A stretch of DNA of 64,000 nt, from assembly GCF_004005855.1 (NCBI RefSeq), contig NZ_SACL01000001.1, positions 682,001-746,000 of the forward strand. The letters are read 5' to 3'. Every line of letters begins with the position of its first letter. Position 1 is the stretch's first letter. The notes below the pieces were generated by a model that made no database searches, had not been told where the DNA came from, and saw nothing but the letters and a program-made list of their open reading frames with translations. Made by a program: the position numbers and the translations under genes. The DNA comes from Rhodovarius crocodyli (GTDB taxonomy: Bacteria; Pseudomonadota; Alphaproteobacteria; Acetobacterales; Acetobacteraceae). Below are positions 46,762-55,549 of this stretch, in pieces.

Positions 46762-47892
46762 TCAGATGTAGTGCTCTTCCAGCGGCGTGAAGCCGTTGAA
46801 CTTCTGGCTGGCGTAGGTCGTGACATAGGCGCCGGTCGAGAGGATCTCGATGCGGTCGCCATCCGTCAGCGCCATGGGAAGCCGGTAGTTCGACTTCTCA
46901 TAGAGCGTGTCCACGCTGTCGCAGGTCGGGCCGGCGATCGTCACCGGGCCGTCGGCCGTGCCGTCATGGGGCGTGCGCAGGGTATAGCGGATCGCCTCGC
47001 CCTCGGTCTCGGCAAGGCCACCGAAGCGGCCGATGTCGAGATAGACCCAACGCACGGGATCAGCCTCACCCTTGCGGGAGACGAGGACGACCTCAGTGCA
47101 GACCGTGCCGGCGTCGGCCACCAGGAAGCGACCAGGCTCGATCACGATCTCCGGAAGGTCGTTGCCGAAATGCTGGGCGAAGGCGCCCATCACCGCGGCC
47201 CCGATCTCCTCGATCTCGGGCACTTCGGACTTGTAGCGGACCGGGTAGCCGCCACCGAGGTTCACCATCCGCAACTTCACGCCCGCGGCCGCGAGGTCGG
47301 TAAAGACCATCGCCACCTTGGCGATCGCCGAGCGATACGGCGCGGAAGAGGTCTGCTGGCTGCCGACATGGAAAGAGATGCCGTAGGCATCCAGCCCCAG
47401 CTCACCCGCCAGCACCATCAGCCGCTTCGCCATATCGGCCTCGCAGCCGAACTTCTTGGACAGCGGCCACTCGGCGCCCTCGTTCTCCACGAAGATGCGG
47501 CAGTAGACGCGGCTGCCCGGGGCGGCGCGCGCGATCTTGCGCAGCTCCGGCTCACTGTCGAAGGCGAACATGCGCACGCCGGCCGCATAGGCGGCGGCGA
47601 TGTCACGCTCCTTCTTGATGGTGTTGCCGTAGCTGACGTGCTCGGCCGCGGCACCGGCGGCGATGCACATCTGCACCTCCTGCCAGGAGGCGGCGTCGAA
47701 GAAGGAGCCGAGGCCGGTCAGGCGCTCCAGGATCGGGGCAGCCGGGTTCGCCTTCACCGCGTAATAGATACGGGCGTTCGGCAGCGCGGCCTGCAGGCGC
47801 TGGAAGTTCTGCTCCACCCGGTCCACGTCCATGACGAGGCACGGCGTCGCAGGCGACGTCTCAGCGAGATAGCGAGCGACCTTCTGGGTCAT
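46762..47892 (-). CDS. Type III PLP decarboxylase, ornithine decarboxylase-like
   Basis: A 376-residue alanine racemase-fold enzyme that removes CO2 from ornithine (or lysine) to give putrescine. The PLP Lys is in YYAVKANP (Lys47), GYPVRY is the later Gly-rich phosphate site and GPTCDSVDTLYE contains the substrate-binding Cys and Asp. The family size is right for the ODC/diaminopimelate decarboxylase group. ATG at 47892 has GGGAG upstream. A long leader precedes it and a GC-rich hairpin follows the stop. Lysine as substrate is not excluded. Confidence 0.85.
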   Translation of the reverse strand: MTQKVARYLAETSPATPCLVMDVDRVEQNFQRLQAALPNARIYYAVKANPAAPILERLTGLGSFFDAASWQEVQMCIAAGAAAEHVSYGNTIKKERDIAAAYAAGVRMFAFDSEPELRKIARAAPGSRVYCRIFVENEGAEWPLSKKFGCEADMAKRLMVLAGELGLDAYGISFHVGSQQTSSAPYRSAIAKVAMVFTDLAAAGVKLRMVNLGGGYPVRYKSEVPEIEEIGAAVMGAFAQHFGNDLPEIVIEPGRFLVADAGTVCTEVVLVSRKGEADPVRWVYLDIGRFGGLAETEGEAIRYTLRTPHDGTADGPVTIAGPTCDSVDTLYEKSNYRLPMALTDGDRIEILSTGAYVTTYASQKFNGFTPLEEHYI

Positions 47893-48254
47893 CGCGCACT
47901 CCCAATTCCATGCGGAACCAGCCGGTGTTTGTCCGGGAGGCCCAAGTTGACGAACGGTCGAACGAACCAGCGACCAAGAGAGAACCGCCCGGTTTCCCGG
48001 ACGGGGTTGCCAGAACGCTTGACGTCGTTGCGTAAACCTTGCGCCGCGGTGGCGGGCCGTATTGCGGGCCGCGCTCCGTGGGCCTGGGGCCAGAGGCACG
48101 TGCGTACTGCGTCTTCAGGGCGTGCAGATAGGCAAGGCGGTCCCGGCAGGCAAGAGGGAATTGGGTGGCGGCCGAATTTTTTTCGCCCGAAGCTCAATCC
48201 GCGCCGAAATCTGCTTGAAACCTTCCGATGCTTCGAACGGAAAGCCTGAAACAT
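47893..48254 (-). promoter_or_regulatory. Long leader upstream of the ornithine decarboxylase gene
   Basis: This is a non-coding-looking stretch before the decarboxylase. It contains stable stems, for example CCGTCCGG-GAAA-CCGGGCGG in minus-strand sense at 47985-48004, with a GAAA tetraloop. A reading frame from 48254 to 47889 of 121 codons starts with an Arg-rich peptide (MFQAFRSKHRKVSSRF) and ends by ATGA overlap with the decarboxylase ATG, but codon use is unlike neighbouring genes. Alphaproteobacterial ornithine decarboxylase genes are known to have a conserved speF leader. Whether this is one needs a covariance search. Confidence 0.4.
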
Positions 48255-48330
48255 AACAGAGCGCCAGGATGGATTCCGGTACCCGGGTGCGCGAGCCTGA
48301 CGTGGCGGGGCAACAAGGCCCCAGCCAAAG

Positions 48331-48361
48331 AAAAAGGCGGGCGCCCTGCCGGGCCCCGCCT
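48331..48361 (-). terminator. Intrinsic terminator after the phasin gene
   Basis: In minus-strand sense, AGGCGGG (48355-48361 reversed) pairs with CCCGCCT after an internal GCCC/GGGC stem and a 4-base loop, with one bulged base, and is followed by a run of T residues (AAAAA on the plus strand at 48331). It lies 25 bases downstream of the phasin stop. Confidence 0.8.
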
Positions 48362-48385
48362 CATGAACCGTTGGTGCTGAAACGG

Positions 48386-48799
48386 TCAGCCCTTGGAAAC
48401 GGCGCTCTTCACTTCGTCCATCGCGGCGCTGAAGCGGGCGTTCAGCAGGTTCAGCGCCTCGTTGTTGGACTTCTGGATCAGGTCGGACAGTTCCTTCACG
48501 TTGGAAACCGCCTTCTCGTAGCTCGACTTGATCAGGTCGGTCTGGCGAGCGACCTTGCCGACCGGGCTCTCCTCGCGGGACATGTTCTGAACCGCGCTGC
48601 TCAGTTCGGAAACAGAGCTCTGCAGGATCTCCACCTGGCGCCGGGCAACGGCCTGGGCACCTTCGATGGCGATCTTGTTGGCAGCGGTGATGGCTTCGAT
48701 GTTCTTGCGCTGGGCCTCGGCCAGGGCCTGAAAATCAGGCATGGCGGGCATGCGGAACTCACCGAAGAGCTTCATGAATTCTTCTTGCGGGCTGGGCAT
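48386..48799 (-). CDS. Phasin family protein
   Basis: A 137-residue amphipathic protein of the phasin family that coats polyhydroxyalkanoate granules. It has a helical region with LAEAQRKNIEAITAANKI, the family motif, and a second helical half ending AAMDEVKSAVSKG. No signal peptide. It stands alone with its own terminator. Its divergent neighbour accA feeds fatty acid synthesis. Confidence 0.85.
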   Translation of the reverse strand: MPSPQEEFMKLFGEFRMPAMPDFQALAEAQRKNIEAITAANKIAIEGAQAVARRQVEILQSSVSELSSAVQNMSREESPVGKVARQTDLIKSSYEKAVSNVKELSDLIQKSNNEALNLLNARFSAAMDEVKSAVSKG

Positions 48800-48943
48800 G
48801 GGACGTCCTCCGGACTGAACACTGATAACGCTTTAGCCTGTCCGAGGTTGCGCCGTCAAAGAAAATTGTGCGTTGCAGCATGACATTCACCGAAACGAGA
48901 CGTGGCATGGCGCGTTGCGGAAAAAGCTGATACCCGGGCGCCC

Positions 48944-49900
48944 ATGAGTCACTTTCTCGACTTCGAAAAGCCGATCGCCGAGCTTGAAGGCAAGGTGGAG
49001 GAACTTCGCCGGACGACCGATGCCGGAGGCATCGATGTCGCCGAGGAAGTAGGCCGCCTGCAGGACAAGGCGCATAAGCTTCTGGCCGCGACCTACGCCA
49101 AGCTCACGCCTTGGCAGAAGGCGCAGGTGGCGCGTCATCCGGAGCGCCCCAAGGCGCTCGATTACGTGAACCACCTGATCCAGGGGTTTGTGCCGCTGGC
49201 GGGTGACCGCGCCTTCGCGGACGACGCGGCCGTGATCGGCGGCATCGGCCGCTTCCGGGGCCGCGCGGTGGCCGTGTTGGGCACCGAAAAGGGCCACGAC
49301 ACCGAGACCCGCGTGAAGCACAATTTCGGCATGGCCAAGCCCGAGGGCTATCGCAAGGCCCGCCGCATCATGGAACTCGCCGGCCGCTTCGGCCTGCCCA
49401 TCATTTCCTTCGTCGACACCTCCGGCGCCTTTCCGGGCATCGAGGCGGAGGCGCGCGGCCAGGCCGAGGCCATCGCGCGCTCCATCGAGTCCGGCCTTGA
49501 GGCGCCTGTCCCCTTTGTCGCCACCATCATCGGTGAGGGCGGTTCCGGCGGCGCGATCGCCCTGGCGGCCGCCGACCGCGTGCTGATGCTGGAACATGCG
49601 ATCTATTCCGTCATCAGCCCTGAAGGCTGTGCCTCCATCCTGTGGCGCGACGCGGCCCAGGCGAGCACCGCCGCGGAGGCCCTGCGCCTGACCGCTGAGG
49701 ACCTGAAGAAGCTGAACCTGGTCGACACGGTGGTGGCTGAGCCGATGGGTGGCGCCCACCGCTCCCGCGAGGAAGCGATGGAGGCCGTCGGCAATGCCAT
49801 CGCCATCGCGTTGGACCCGCTGCTGACGCTGGACGGCGCCACGCTGCGCATCCGCCGCCGCGAGAAGTTCCTTGAGATGGGCCGGACCGCGACCCTGTGA
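48944..49900 (+). CDS. accA: Acetyl-CoA carboxylase carboxyltransferase subunit alpha
   Basis: The 318-residue alpha subunit of the carboxyltransferase that makes malonyl-CoA with AccD. It starts HFLDFEKPIAELEGKVEELR and has GRFGLPIISFVDTSGAFPG with the acyl-CoA site. GEGGSGGAIALAAADRVLMLEHA is the conserved oxyanion region. ATG at 48944 was chosen over a GTG upstream, as family members begin with this segment. Overlaps the thioesterase. Confidence 0.95.
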   Translation: MSHFLDFEKPIAELEGKVEELRRTTDAGGIDVAEEVGRLQDKAHKLLAATYAKLTPWQKAQVARHPERPKALDYVNHLIQGFVPLAGDRAFADDAAVIGGIGRFRGRAVAVLGTEKGHDTETRVKHNFGMAKPEGYRKARRIMELAGRFGLPIISFVDTSGAFPGIEAEARGQAEAIARSIESGLEAPVPFVATIIGEGGSGGAIALAAADRVLMLEHAIYSVISPEGCASILWRDAAQASTAAEALRLTAEDLKKLNLVDTVVAEPMGGAHRSREEAMEAVGNAIAIALDPLLTLDGATLRIRRREKFLEMGRTATL

Positions 49901-50331
49901 ACGACGCGGATTTCCACGCCACCACGCACTCGCCCTATCACGAGCTTCTCGGCATCGAGGTGGTCGAGTGGTCCGCGGGCTATGTGAAGCTCTATTGCCG
50001 CCTGGGTCCGCAGCATGCGAACCGCAGCGGCATCGCGCATGGCGGCGTGGCGCTTTCCCTGCTCGATCAGGCCGGCGCCTTCGCCGGGCTTTACTGCGCC
50101 GTGCCGGGCCATGTCCGGCGCGGCGTCACGCTGGATCTGGACTGCCGCTTCACCGGCCAGGCCGCCATCGGCACGCTGCTGACGGCCGAGGGGCATCTCG
50201 TTACCGCTGGGCGCAACGTCTATTTCGCGCGCAGCGAGGTGAAGGGCGAGGACGGGCAGATCATCGCCTATGGCGCCAGCACGCACCGCTATCGCGCAGG
50301 CTCTGGCGACCCCAACGGGGTTCCGCGCTAA
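49897..50331 (+). CDS. PaaI-family hotdog thioesterase
   Basis: A 144-residue single-domain hotdog thioesterase acting on acyl-CoA. The motif ANRSGIAHGGVALSLLDQAG holds the catalytic Asp, and RRGVTLDLDCRFTG follows, as in PaaI. The GTG start lies over the accA stop, so it may trim acyl-CoA alongside malonyl-CoA production. Specific substrate unknown. Confidence 0.85.
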   Translation: MNDADFHATTHSPYHELLGIEVVEWSAGYVKLYCRLGPQHANRSGIAHGGVALSLLDQAGAFAGLYCAVPGHVRRGVTLDLDCRFTGQAAIGTLLTAEGHLVTAGRNVYFARSEVKGEDGQIIAYGASTHRYRAGSGDPNGVPR

Positions 50332-50332
50332 C

Positions 50333-51019
50333 TCAACGGCAGGCGTGCCACCCACCCATATCGAGGTGGAAGTGGTCGCGATGCGCGGCATTGTAGTCCG
50401 GGCTCAACACCGTCCCGAAGTATCTGCATGCGGCATCCCGTGATCGGCGCAGGAACCGCGCTTCGGCCGAGTTGCCCGGCCAGTGCCGGGTCAGCGTGAT
50501 CTCCCGACCATCAACAGTAGTGAAGCCCGCGATGTCGATGGCATTCGCGGTCGCGTGCTGACTGCGCCTGCCTGTCGCTGCGTGATTCACGTTCCGGCAG
50601 GCGTGGGTTCCCATTTGCCGAACGCCGGCGATGCCGGTGCCAAGCTCCTCCCGGGCAGCGCTCTGCAGGCCATGACGCTCGAACAGGGTCCAGGCGGCAG
50701 CCAGCCTGCAGGTCGCCACCGGCCCCGCCGGAGACATCCGCAACTCGCTGGGCATGCGCATCGCATTCTCGATCTCGCAGCCCGTGTCAGAGGGGCGGTC
50801 GGGAACCCGGCTGACGGCAAGGCCCGAGTGCGAAAAGGCCGCGAGGCAGGCTTCAGGGCGCAGCGCCATCCAGCGCAGCTTCCAGCCTGTCAGCGCGTTG
50901 GGGGCGGCGGTCAGGTCGAGCGGCGTTCGCGGGTCCCAGGCGGGCGGCAGATACTTCAGCCCCAGCCCGACGCCGAGGGCCGCCATGAACAGAAGGCTGG
51001 GAAGGATCAGGCGACGCAT
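50333..51019 (-). CDS. Extensin-like C-terminal domain protein
   Basis: A 228-residue protein with one N-terminal hydrophobic helix (ILPSLLFMAALGVGLGL) and an extensin-like domain: CRLAAAWTLFERHGLQ, then MGTHACRNVNHAATGRRSQH, then DYNAAHRDHFHLDMG, which has the His-rich zinc-peptidase-like ending. Probably acts on cell wall or murein in the periplasm. It ends one base from the convergent thioesterase. Confidence 0.8.
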   Translation of the reverse strand: MRRLILPSLLFMAALGVGLGLKYLPPAWDPRTPLDLTAAPNALTGWKLRWMALRPEACLAAFSHSGLAVSRVPDRPSDTGCEIENAMRMPSELRMSPAGPVATCRLAAAWTLFERHGLQSAAREELGTGIAGVRQMGTHACRNVNHAATGRRSQHATANAIDIAGFTTVDGREITLTRHWPGNSAEARFLRRSRDAACRYFGTVLSPDYNAAHRDHFHLDMGGWHACR

Positions 51020-51076
51020 GCCTGATGGATGTGGTGAGGAGCGCGGGAGGGATAAACCCCCTCCCGCGCGGTTGCA

Positions 51077-53020
51077 TTACAGCGCGAAGCGGGTGCCGAA
51101 CAGCACGCTGCGGCCGGGCGTCACATAGCCGCTGGTCGGCTCGTAACGGCTGTTGCCCAGGTTGCGGGCCTCCATGAACAGGCTGACCTGGTCCATCGCC
51201 TGGTAGGTGACGGTCAGGTTGGCCGTGATACCACCCGGCGTGTTGGTCCGGCCGGAGCTGGCACCGCTGTTGGTGTAGACATAATCGGCGGCGCGGCCGG
51301 TGATGATCAGCTCCGGCGCCACCGTCAGACGGCGGATCGGGCGCAGCGTCGCACCCAGGCTCACCACGTCCTGCGGCCGGCGCAGCAGCTGGCGGTCGGT
51401 CGTGCTGTCGAAAGCGCGCGTCAGGGTGTAGGCCAGGCGGGCCTCGGCCCAGGGCGCGATGCGGCCCGTGAACGAGAACTCCGCACCCTCGATATTGGCC
51501 CGAGCCACATTGGTGTAGCTGGTGAAGGTGGCGTTGCTGTTGATCAGGTCACGGAAGTGGCTGTTGAAGTAGGTGAAGCCCGCCGTGACCAGGCGCGGGT
51601 TGCCGAAGCCCGGCACGTCCACATCCGCGCCGAACTCCCAGCTCGTGCTGCGCTCGGGCCGAAGGTCCGGGTTGCCGCGGAAGCTGCCCTGCACGCCATA
51701 GCGCTGGAACAGGCTGGGCGCCGCGAAGCCGCTGCCGATGGCCGCGCGGAGGCGGGTGTTGAATTCAGGCAGATGATAGACCGCGCCCAGGCGATAGGTC
51801 GGCGTCTCGCCGAAGCCCGCGACGGCATCCACGCGCCCGCCGGCCGACAGGTCCAGCCGCTCCAGCACGCGGTACTGCAGCGCCACATAGCCGGCGGTGC
51901 TTTCCTGCGTGCGGTTGATGATGCCGCGGAAGGGCGCGTTGCCGAAGGCGCTGTTGCTCGTCTCGTGCTGCCAGTTCACGCCGAAGCTCAGCAGACCGTC
52001 ATTCGCCACGCCGCCGATGGCCGGCAGGCGGATCTGGTTGCCCCAATCCACCATGGTGCGGCTGCCGCGATACAGGTCGTCGGTGCGGCTGGAGGAATAC
52101 TGGTCGGGCAGGTTCACGGCGCGGCGACGGTCATCCGTGTAGCCGACGCGCAGGCCGGTGGTCCAAAGCCCGTCGAACAGGCGCGTCTCGGCGCGGACCT
52201 GGCCGGACCAGCGGCGGTCCTCGGCGCTGTAGTTCGGGTCATCGGCCAGGAAGCGGTCCAGGCCGTAATTGGCCTGCTGCCAGCGCAGGGTGCCCTCGAT
52301 GCGGGTATCCGGGTTCACCTGATAGCCGAGGCGCGCCAGGGCCGCCGTGCCGCGATAGCCGTCACGCTCGCCACGATTGGTGGTCAGGCGCTGGGGCGTG
52401 ATGTTGAAGCCCTCGGTCGAGATGTGCTGCATCGCGAACAGGTAGTCGAAGGCGCCCAGCGTGCCGGCCACGCCGCCATCGCCACGGAAGGTGGACTGCG
52501 TGCCGCCGGCGATCGAGCCGAACACCTCGGCCACCTTACCGGCGGGCGGGCGGCGCGTGATGATGTTCACCACGCCGCCGATCGCGTCGGAGCCGTAGAG
52601 CGAGCTGGCAGGGCCGCGCAGGACCTCGATGCGCTCGATGCCGGCCAGCATGAACGAGCCGAAGTTGAACGCACCGTTGGGGTCGGCCGCGTCGTTCATC
52701 GGCACGCCGTCCAGCAGCACGCGCACATGGCGGGAGTTGGTGCCGCGGAAGAAGCCGCTGGTCAGGGTGCCGGGGCCGCCCTGCGGCACCAGGCGCAGGC
52801 CGGGAACGGCGGCGAGGGCCTCGGGCAGGGTCTGATAGCCGCGCTCCTCGATGTCCTGACGCGTGATGGTGGTCGTGGCCACCGGCACGCGGTCGGGGTC
52901 GGTCGCGACGCGGGTGGCGGTCACGACGGTATCCGGCAGGGCGATCTGGGCCAGGGCGGGGCTGGCTGAAAGGCTGGCGAGGCTGAGGGCGGTGGTGCCC
53001 AGGAGAAGAACGCGACGCAT
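51077..53020 (-). CDS. btuB: BtuB-type TonB-dependent vitamin B12 receptor
   Basis: A 647-residue outer membrane receptor. A signal peptide ends near PALAQI, the TonB box region is DTVVTATR as in BtuB, the plug domain contains GSDAIGGVVNIITRR and the barrel ends with a Phe-containing C-terminal strand (FGTRFAL). A cobalamin riboswitch lies immediately upstream, so it imports vitamin B12 or a related corrinoid. No btuCDF genes are in the window. Confidence 0.88.
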   Translation of the reverse strand: MRRVLLLGTTALSLASLSASPALAQIALPDTVVTATRVATDPDRVPVATTTITRQDIEERGYQTLPEALAAVPGLRLVPQGGPGTLTSGFFRGTNSRHVRVLLDGVPMNDAADPNGAFNFGSFMLAGIERIEVLRGPASSLYGSDAIGGVVNIITRRPPAGKVAEVFGSIAGGTQSTFRGDGGVAGTLGAFDYLFAMQHISTEGFNITPQRLTTNRGERDGYRGTAALARLGYQVNPDTRIEGTLRWQQANYGLDRFLADDPNYSAEDRRWSGQVRAETRLFDGLWTTGLRVGYTDDRRRAVNLPDQYSSSRTDDLYRGSRTMVDWGNQIRLPAIGGVANDGLLSFGVNWQHETSNSAFGNAPFRGIINRTQESTAGYVALQYRVLERLDLSAGGRVDAVAGFGETPTYRLGAVYHLPEFNTRLRAAIGSGFAAPSLFQRYGVQGSFRGNPDLRPERSTSWEFGADVDVPGFGNPRLVTAGFTYFNSHFRDLINSNATFTSYTNVARANIEGAEFSFTGRIAPWAEARLAYTLTRAFDSTTDRQLLRRPQDVVSLGATLRPIRRLTVAPELIITGRAADYVYTNSGASSGRTNTPGGITANLTVTYQAMDQVSLFMEARNLGNSRYEPTSGYVTPGRSVLFGTRFAL

Positions 53021-53144
53021 CGGGCGATGCTCCGAGACAGGTGTGGACGATCCCGCCCCGGCACCGGCCGGAACGGGGATGAAGGCGCCGTCGCACCCGC
53101 GAGACGGAGATGGGGCAAAACCCCTTTCCGTGGCATCGGTGCTC

Positions 53145-53362
53145 CCCGCCCGATACCTGCAGGACAACTCTGCGCCGGCCGGTCTCCTGGCTCGCGGGCT
53201 GGTGGATGGATCCACCGGCCGCCCCGCCTTCTCGCGCGCCTCGTGGCGCGGCAATGGCTCAGGGGCGGCAAGCTCCGCCTACAGTTGCGGGGGCAGCCGC
53301 GGACTAGGGGCCAGACACCCCGTCGCGCGTTCCCGTTTCAACCCTTGCGGGTCACCGTCGCA
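53145..53362 (-). ncRNA. Cobalamin (AdoCbl) riboswitch
   Basis: Read on the minus strand, the region starts with a Gly-rich stem (GGTGACCCGCAAGGGT), contains GCTGCCCCCGCAACTGTAGG and ends with the B12 box AGCCAGGAGACCGGCC (53177-53192). These match the core of the cobalamin riboswitch class. The position 125 bases before the btuB start codon fits B12-dependent control of uptake. The exact 5' and 3' ends are approximate. Confidence 0.92.
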
Positions 53363-53478
53363 TGTTGCGCTGTGTAATCGCGCGCAACGGCGCTGCCAAC
53401 CGTCCTATCCTTCGTTTGCGGTTTGACTTGCGCCCCCCGCCCCACCAGCTTTCATTCCGGCAACATGGGGAAACGCCG

Positions 53479-54468
53479 GTGGAAATCCTGCTGACCATCC
53501 TGGTCGTGCTGGCGGCGCTGGTCGCCTACAAGGGCATCAAGACCGTGCCGCAAGGCGAAAGCTGGACCGTGGAACGCTTCGGCGCCTACACGCGGCTGCT
53601 GGAGCCGGGGCTGAGCTTCATCGTTCCTTTCGTTGAGGGCATCGGCCGCAAGGTGAACATCCAGGAAGTCGTGCTGGATATTCCCGAGCAGTCGGTCATC
53701 ACCGGCGACAACGTCTCCGTGCTGGTGGACGGCATCGTCTATTACCGCGTGCTGGAACCCGCGAAGGCAGCCTATGCGGTGCAGAGCATGCAGAGCGCGC
53801 TGACGTCGCTGGCCATGACCAACATTCGCGCCGTGATCGGCGAAATGGAACTGGACGCCACCCTGTCCGGTCGTGAGCGCATCAATTCCCAGCTGCTGAA
53901 GACGCTGGACGGCGCGACGGAGCCCTGGGGCGTGAAGGTCAGCCGCGTCGAGATCAAGAAGGTGGAGCCGCCTGAAAGCCTGAGCCGCGCCATGGCCATG
54001 CAGATGACCGCCGAACGCGAGCGCCGCGCCGCCGTTGTCCGCGCCGAGGGTGAACGCCAGGCTGCCGTCACCCGGGCGGAGGGCGAGAAGATGGCCACCG
54101 TGCTGGAAGCCGAGGGCGAACGCGAAGCCGCCTTCCGGGCCGCCGAGGCGCGTGAGCGCCTGGCCGAAGCCGAGGCAAAGGCGACGCGTATGGTCGCGGA
54201 GGCCGCCCAGGGTGGCAACGCCGCGCTGAGCTACTTCATCGCCCAGAAATACGTCGAGGCCGTGCAGGCGCTGGCCGCGGCACCCGGCAAGACCACGCTG
54301 GTGGTGCCGCTGGAAACGGCGGGCTTCGCCGGCGGCATCGCCCAGGCGCTGGAGGCGATGCGACTGCCGACCCCGTCTGACGGTGCACCGGCCTCTCCCG
54401 TGCCGCCGGCCACGCCGCGCAGCGTGCCGAGCGCGGGCTCTCCCTTCGCACCGCCGGGGCCGCGATGA
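53479..54468 (+). CDS. SPFH/band 7 (stomatin/QmcA-like) membrane protein
   Basis: A 329-residue protein: an N-terminal membrane helix (ILLTILVVLAALVAY), an SPFH domain (VERFGAYTRLLEPGLSFIVPF, then NVSVLVDGIVYYRV) and a C-terminal Ala/Glu-rich coiled coil (RRAAVVRAEGERQAAVTRAE) ending in a Pro-rich tail. The GTG at 53479 has GGGGA upstream; no better start lies in frame. It pairs with the following nfeD-like gene, a known SPFH-NfeD partnership in membrane microdomains. Confidence 0.85.
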   Translation: MEILLTILVVLAALVAYKGIKTVPQGESWTVERFGAYTRLLEPGLSFIVPFVEGIGRKVNIQEVVLDIPEQSVITGDNVSVLVDGIVYYRVLEPAKAAYAVQSMQSALTSLAMTNIRAVIGEMELDATLSGRERINSQLLKTLDGATEPWGVKVSRVEIKKVEPPESLSRAMAMQMTAERERRAAVVRAEGERQAAVTRAEGEKMATVLEAEGEREAAFRAAEARERLAEAEAKATRMVAEAAQGGNAALSYFIAQKYVEAVQALAAAPGKTTLVVPLETAGFAGGIAQALEAMRLPTPSDGAPASPVPPATPRSVPSAGSPFAPPGPR

Positions 54469-54884
54469 ACGCGGCCATGATGTGGGCGGCAGGCGGCCTC
54501 GCGCTGATGGTGGCCGAGGTGCTGCTGCCCGGCATCTACCTGGTATGGATAGGGCTGTCGGCGCTGATTGCGGGCGGGCTGACCTGGGTGCTGGTCCTGG
54601 GCGGCACCGCGCAGGTCGTCAGCTTCGTGGTGGTGCTGAGCGCCATCATGGCGGTGATCTGGAAGACCGGCTTCCATCGCCGCCGCATGGACCGGCTGAA
54701 CGCACCCGATAACGGCACGGTCGGCCGGACCGTGCTGGCCCAGCAATTCGCCAACGGGCGCGGACGGGTCAGGCTGGGTGACTCCGACTGGCAGGCCCGG
54801 CTGGCAGAGGCCGGAGCAGACCCCGAACCGGGAACGCCGCTGACGGTGGTGGGCGTCGACGGGATAACGCTGGTGGTGCGTTAG
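54465..54884 (+). CDS. NfeD family protein
   Basis: A 139-residue inner membrane protein with two hydrophobic helices (YLVWIGLSALIAGGLTWVLV and VVSFVVVLSAIMAVIWK) and a C-terminal OB-fold-like domain (NGRGRVRLGDSDWQAR). It begins on an ATGA overlap with the SPFH gene and acts as its partner. The NfeD domain lacks the serine-protease part found in long relatives. Confidence 0.85.
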   Translation: MNAAMMWAAGGLALMVAEVLLPGIYLVWIGLSALIAGGLTWVLVLGGTAQVVSFVVVLSAIMAVIWKTGFHRRRMDRLNAPDNGTVGRTVLAQQFANGRGRVRLGDSDWQARLAEAGADPEPGTPLTVVGVDGITLVVR

Positions 54885-55549
54885 CGCTCCACCCTTCGGG
54901 AATCGCGCCCGACGAAACGGATCAGGTCACGCTTGGCGCGCTTCGCCGGGGTCAGCGCGTGCCAGGCCAGGAACTCCTCCATGATCATGGCCGTGATCCG
55001 GGCCATGCGGGCGCGCCTCGCGGCCTCGACGGAATAGAAACCGATCTCCCCCAACTCGCCGCTGCCATGGATCTTGCCATGGGCAGCCTGCGCCGGTGCG
55101 ATCAGGAAGCGGGCGTTGAAGCGCATCGGCCGGTCGGCGGGCGTCACGGCGCGGCACAGATAGTCCAGCACGGCCAGGTCAGGCAGCACGTGCGGGCCGC
55201 GCATTTCGCCCAGCACCAGGCCGGTTTCCTCCTGTAGCTCGCGCGCAGCGGCAATCGCACAGGCGCGGCCGATACCGGGCGTGCCCACCCGGGTCAGGCC
55301 GTGCAGGGTTTCCGGGCGCAGTTCCGTCAGGGCAGGCGCGCGTGCGTCGGCGGGGTCCACGCGGCCGCCCGGGAACACCATGACATCGGGCATGAAGCGC
55401 AAGGAAGGGTGCCGCCTGCCCATCAGCAGTTCAGGCCCATCGGCTCCGTCGCGCCACACCAGGATCGATGCGGCATGGCGCGGCCGGACCGGGCGCCGGG
55501 CACGGCCGACCACATCGGCGCCGCCCGGATTGTCGAAACCCTCAGTCAA
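54881..55549 (-). CDS. NUDIX hydrolase
   Basis: A hydrolase of nucleoside diphosphate-linked substrates. The Nudix box reads ACAIAAARELQEETGLVLGE, with the REx2EExGE core (RELQEETG). The sequence MGRRHPSLRFMPDVMVFPGG resembles the YjaD/NudL-like or mammalian NUDT8-like group. The start is open: a TTG at 55549 overlaps the nitroreductase stop and a GTG at 55513 is a 12-codon shorter alternative. It ends by a 4-base overlap with nfeD. Confidence 0.8.
   Translation of the reverse strand: MTEGFDNPGGADVVGRARRPVRPRHAASILVWRDGADGPELLMGRRHPSLRFMPDVMVFPGGRVDPADARAPALTELRPETLHGLTRVGTPGIGRACAIAAARELQEETGLVLGEMRGPHVLPDLAVLDYLCRAVTPADRPMRFNARFLIAPAQAAHGKIHGSGELGEIGFYSVEAARRARMARITAMIMEEFLAWHALTPAKRAKRDLIRFVGRDSRRVER

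Noticed and set aside
47889-48254. 121-codon frame before the ornithine decarboxylase as an ordinary gene
   Set aside because: Codon use differs strongly from neighbouring genes and no domain is visible. It was kept only as a possible leader peptide inside the regulatory region.
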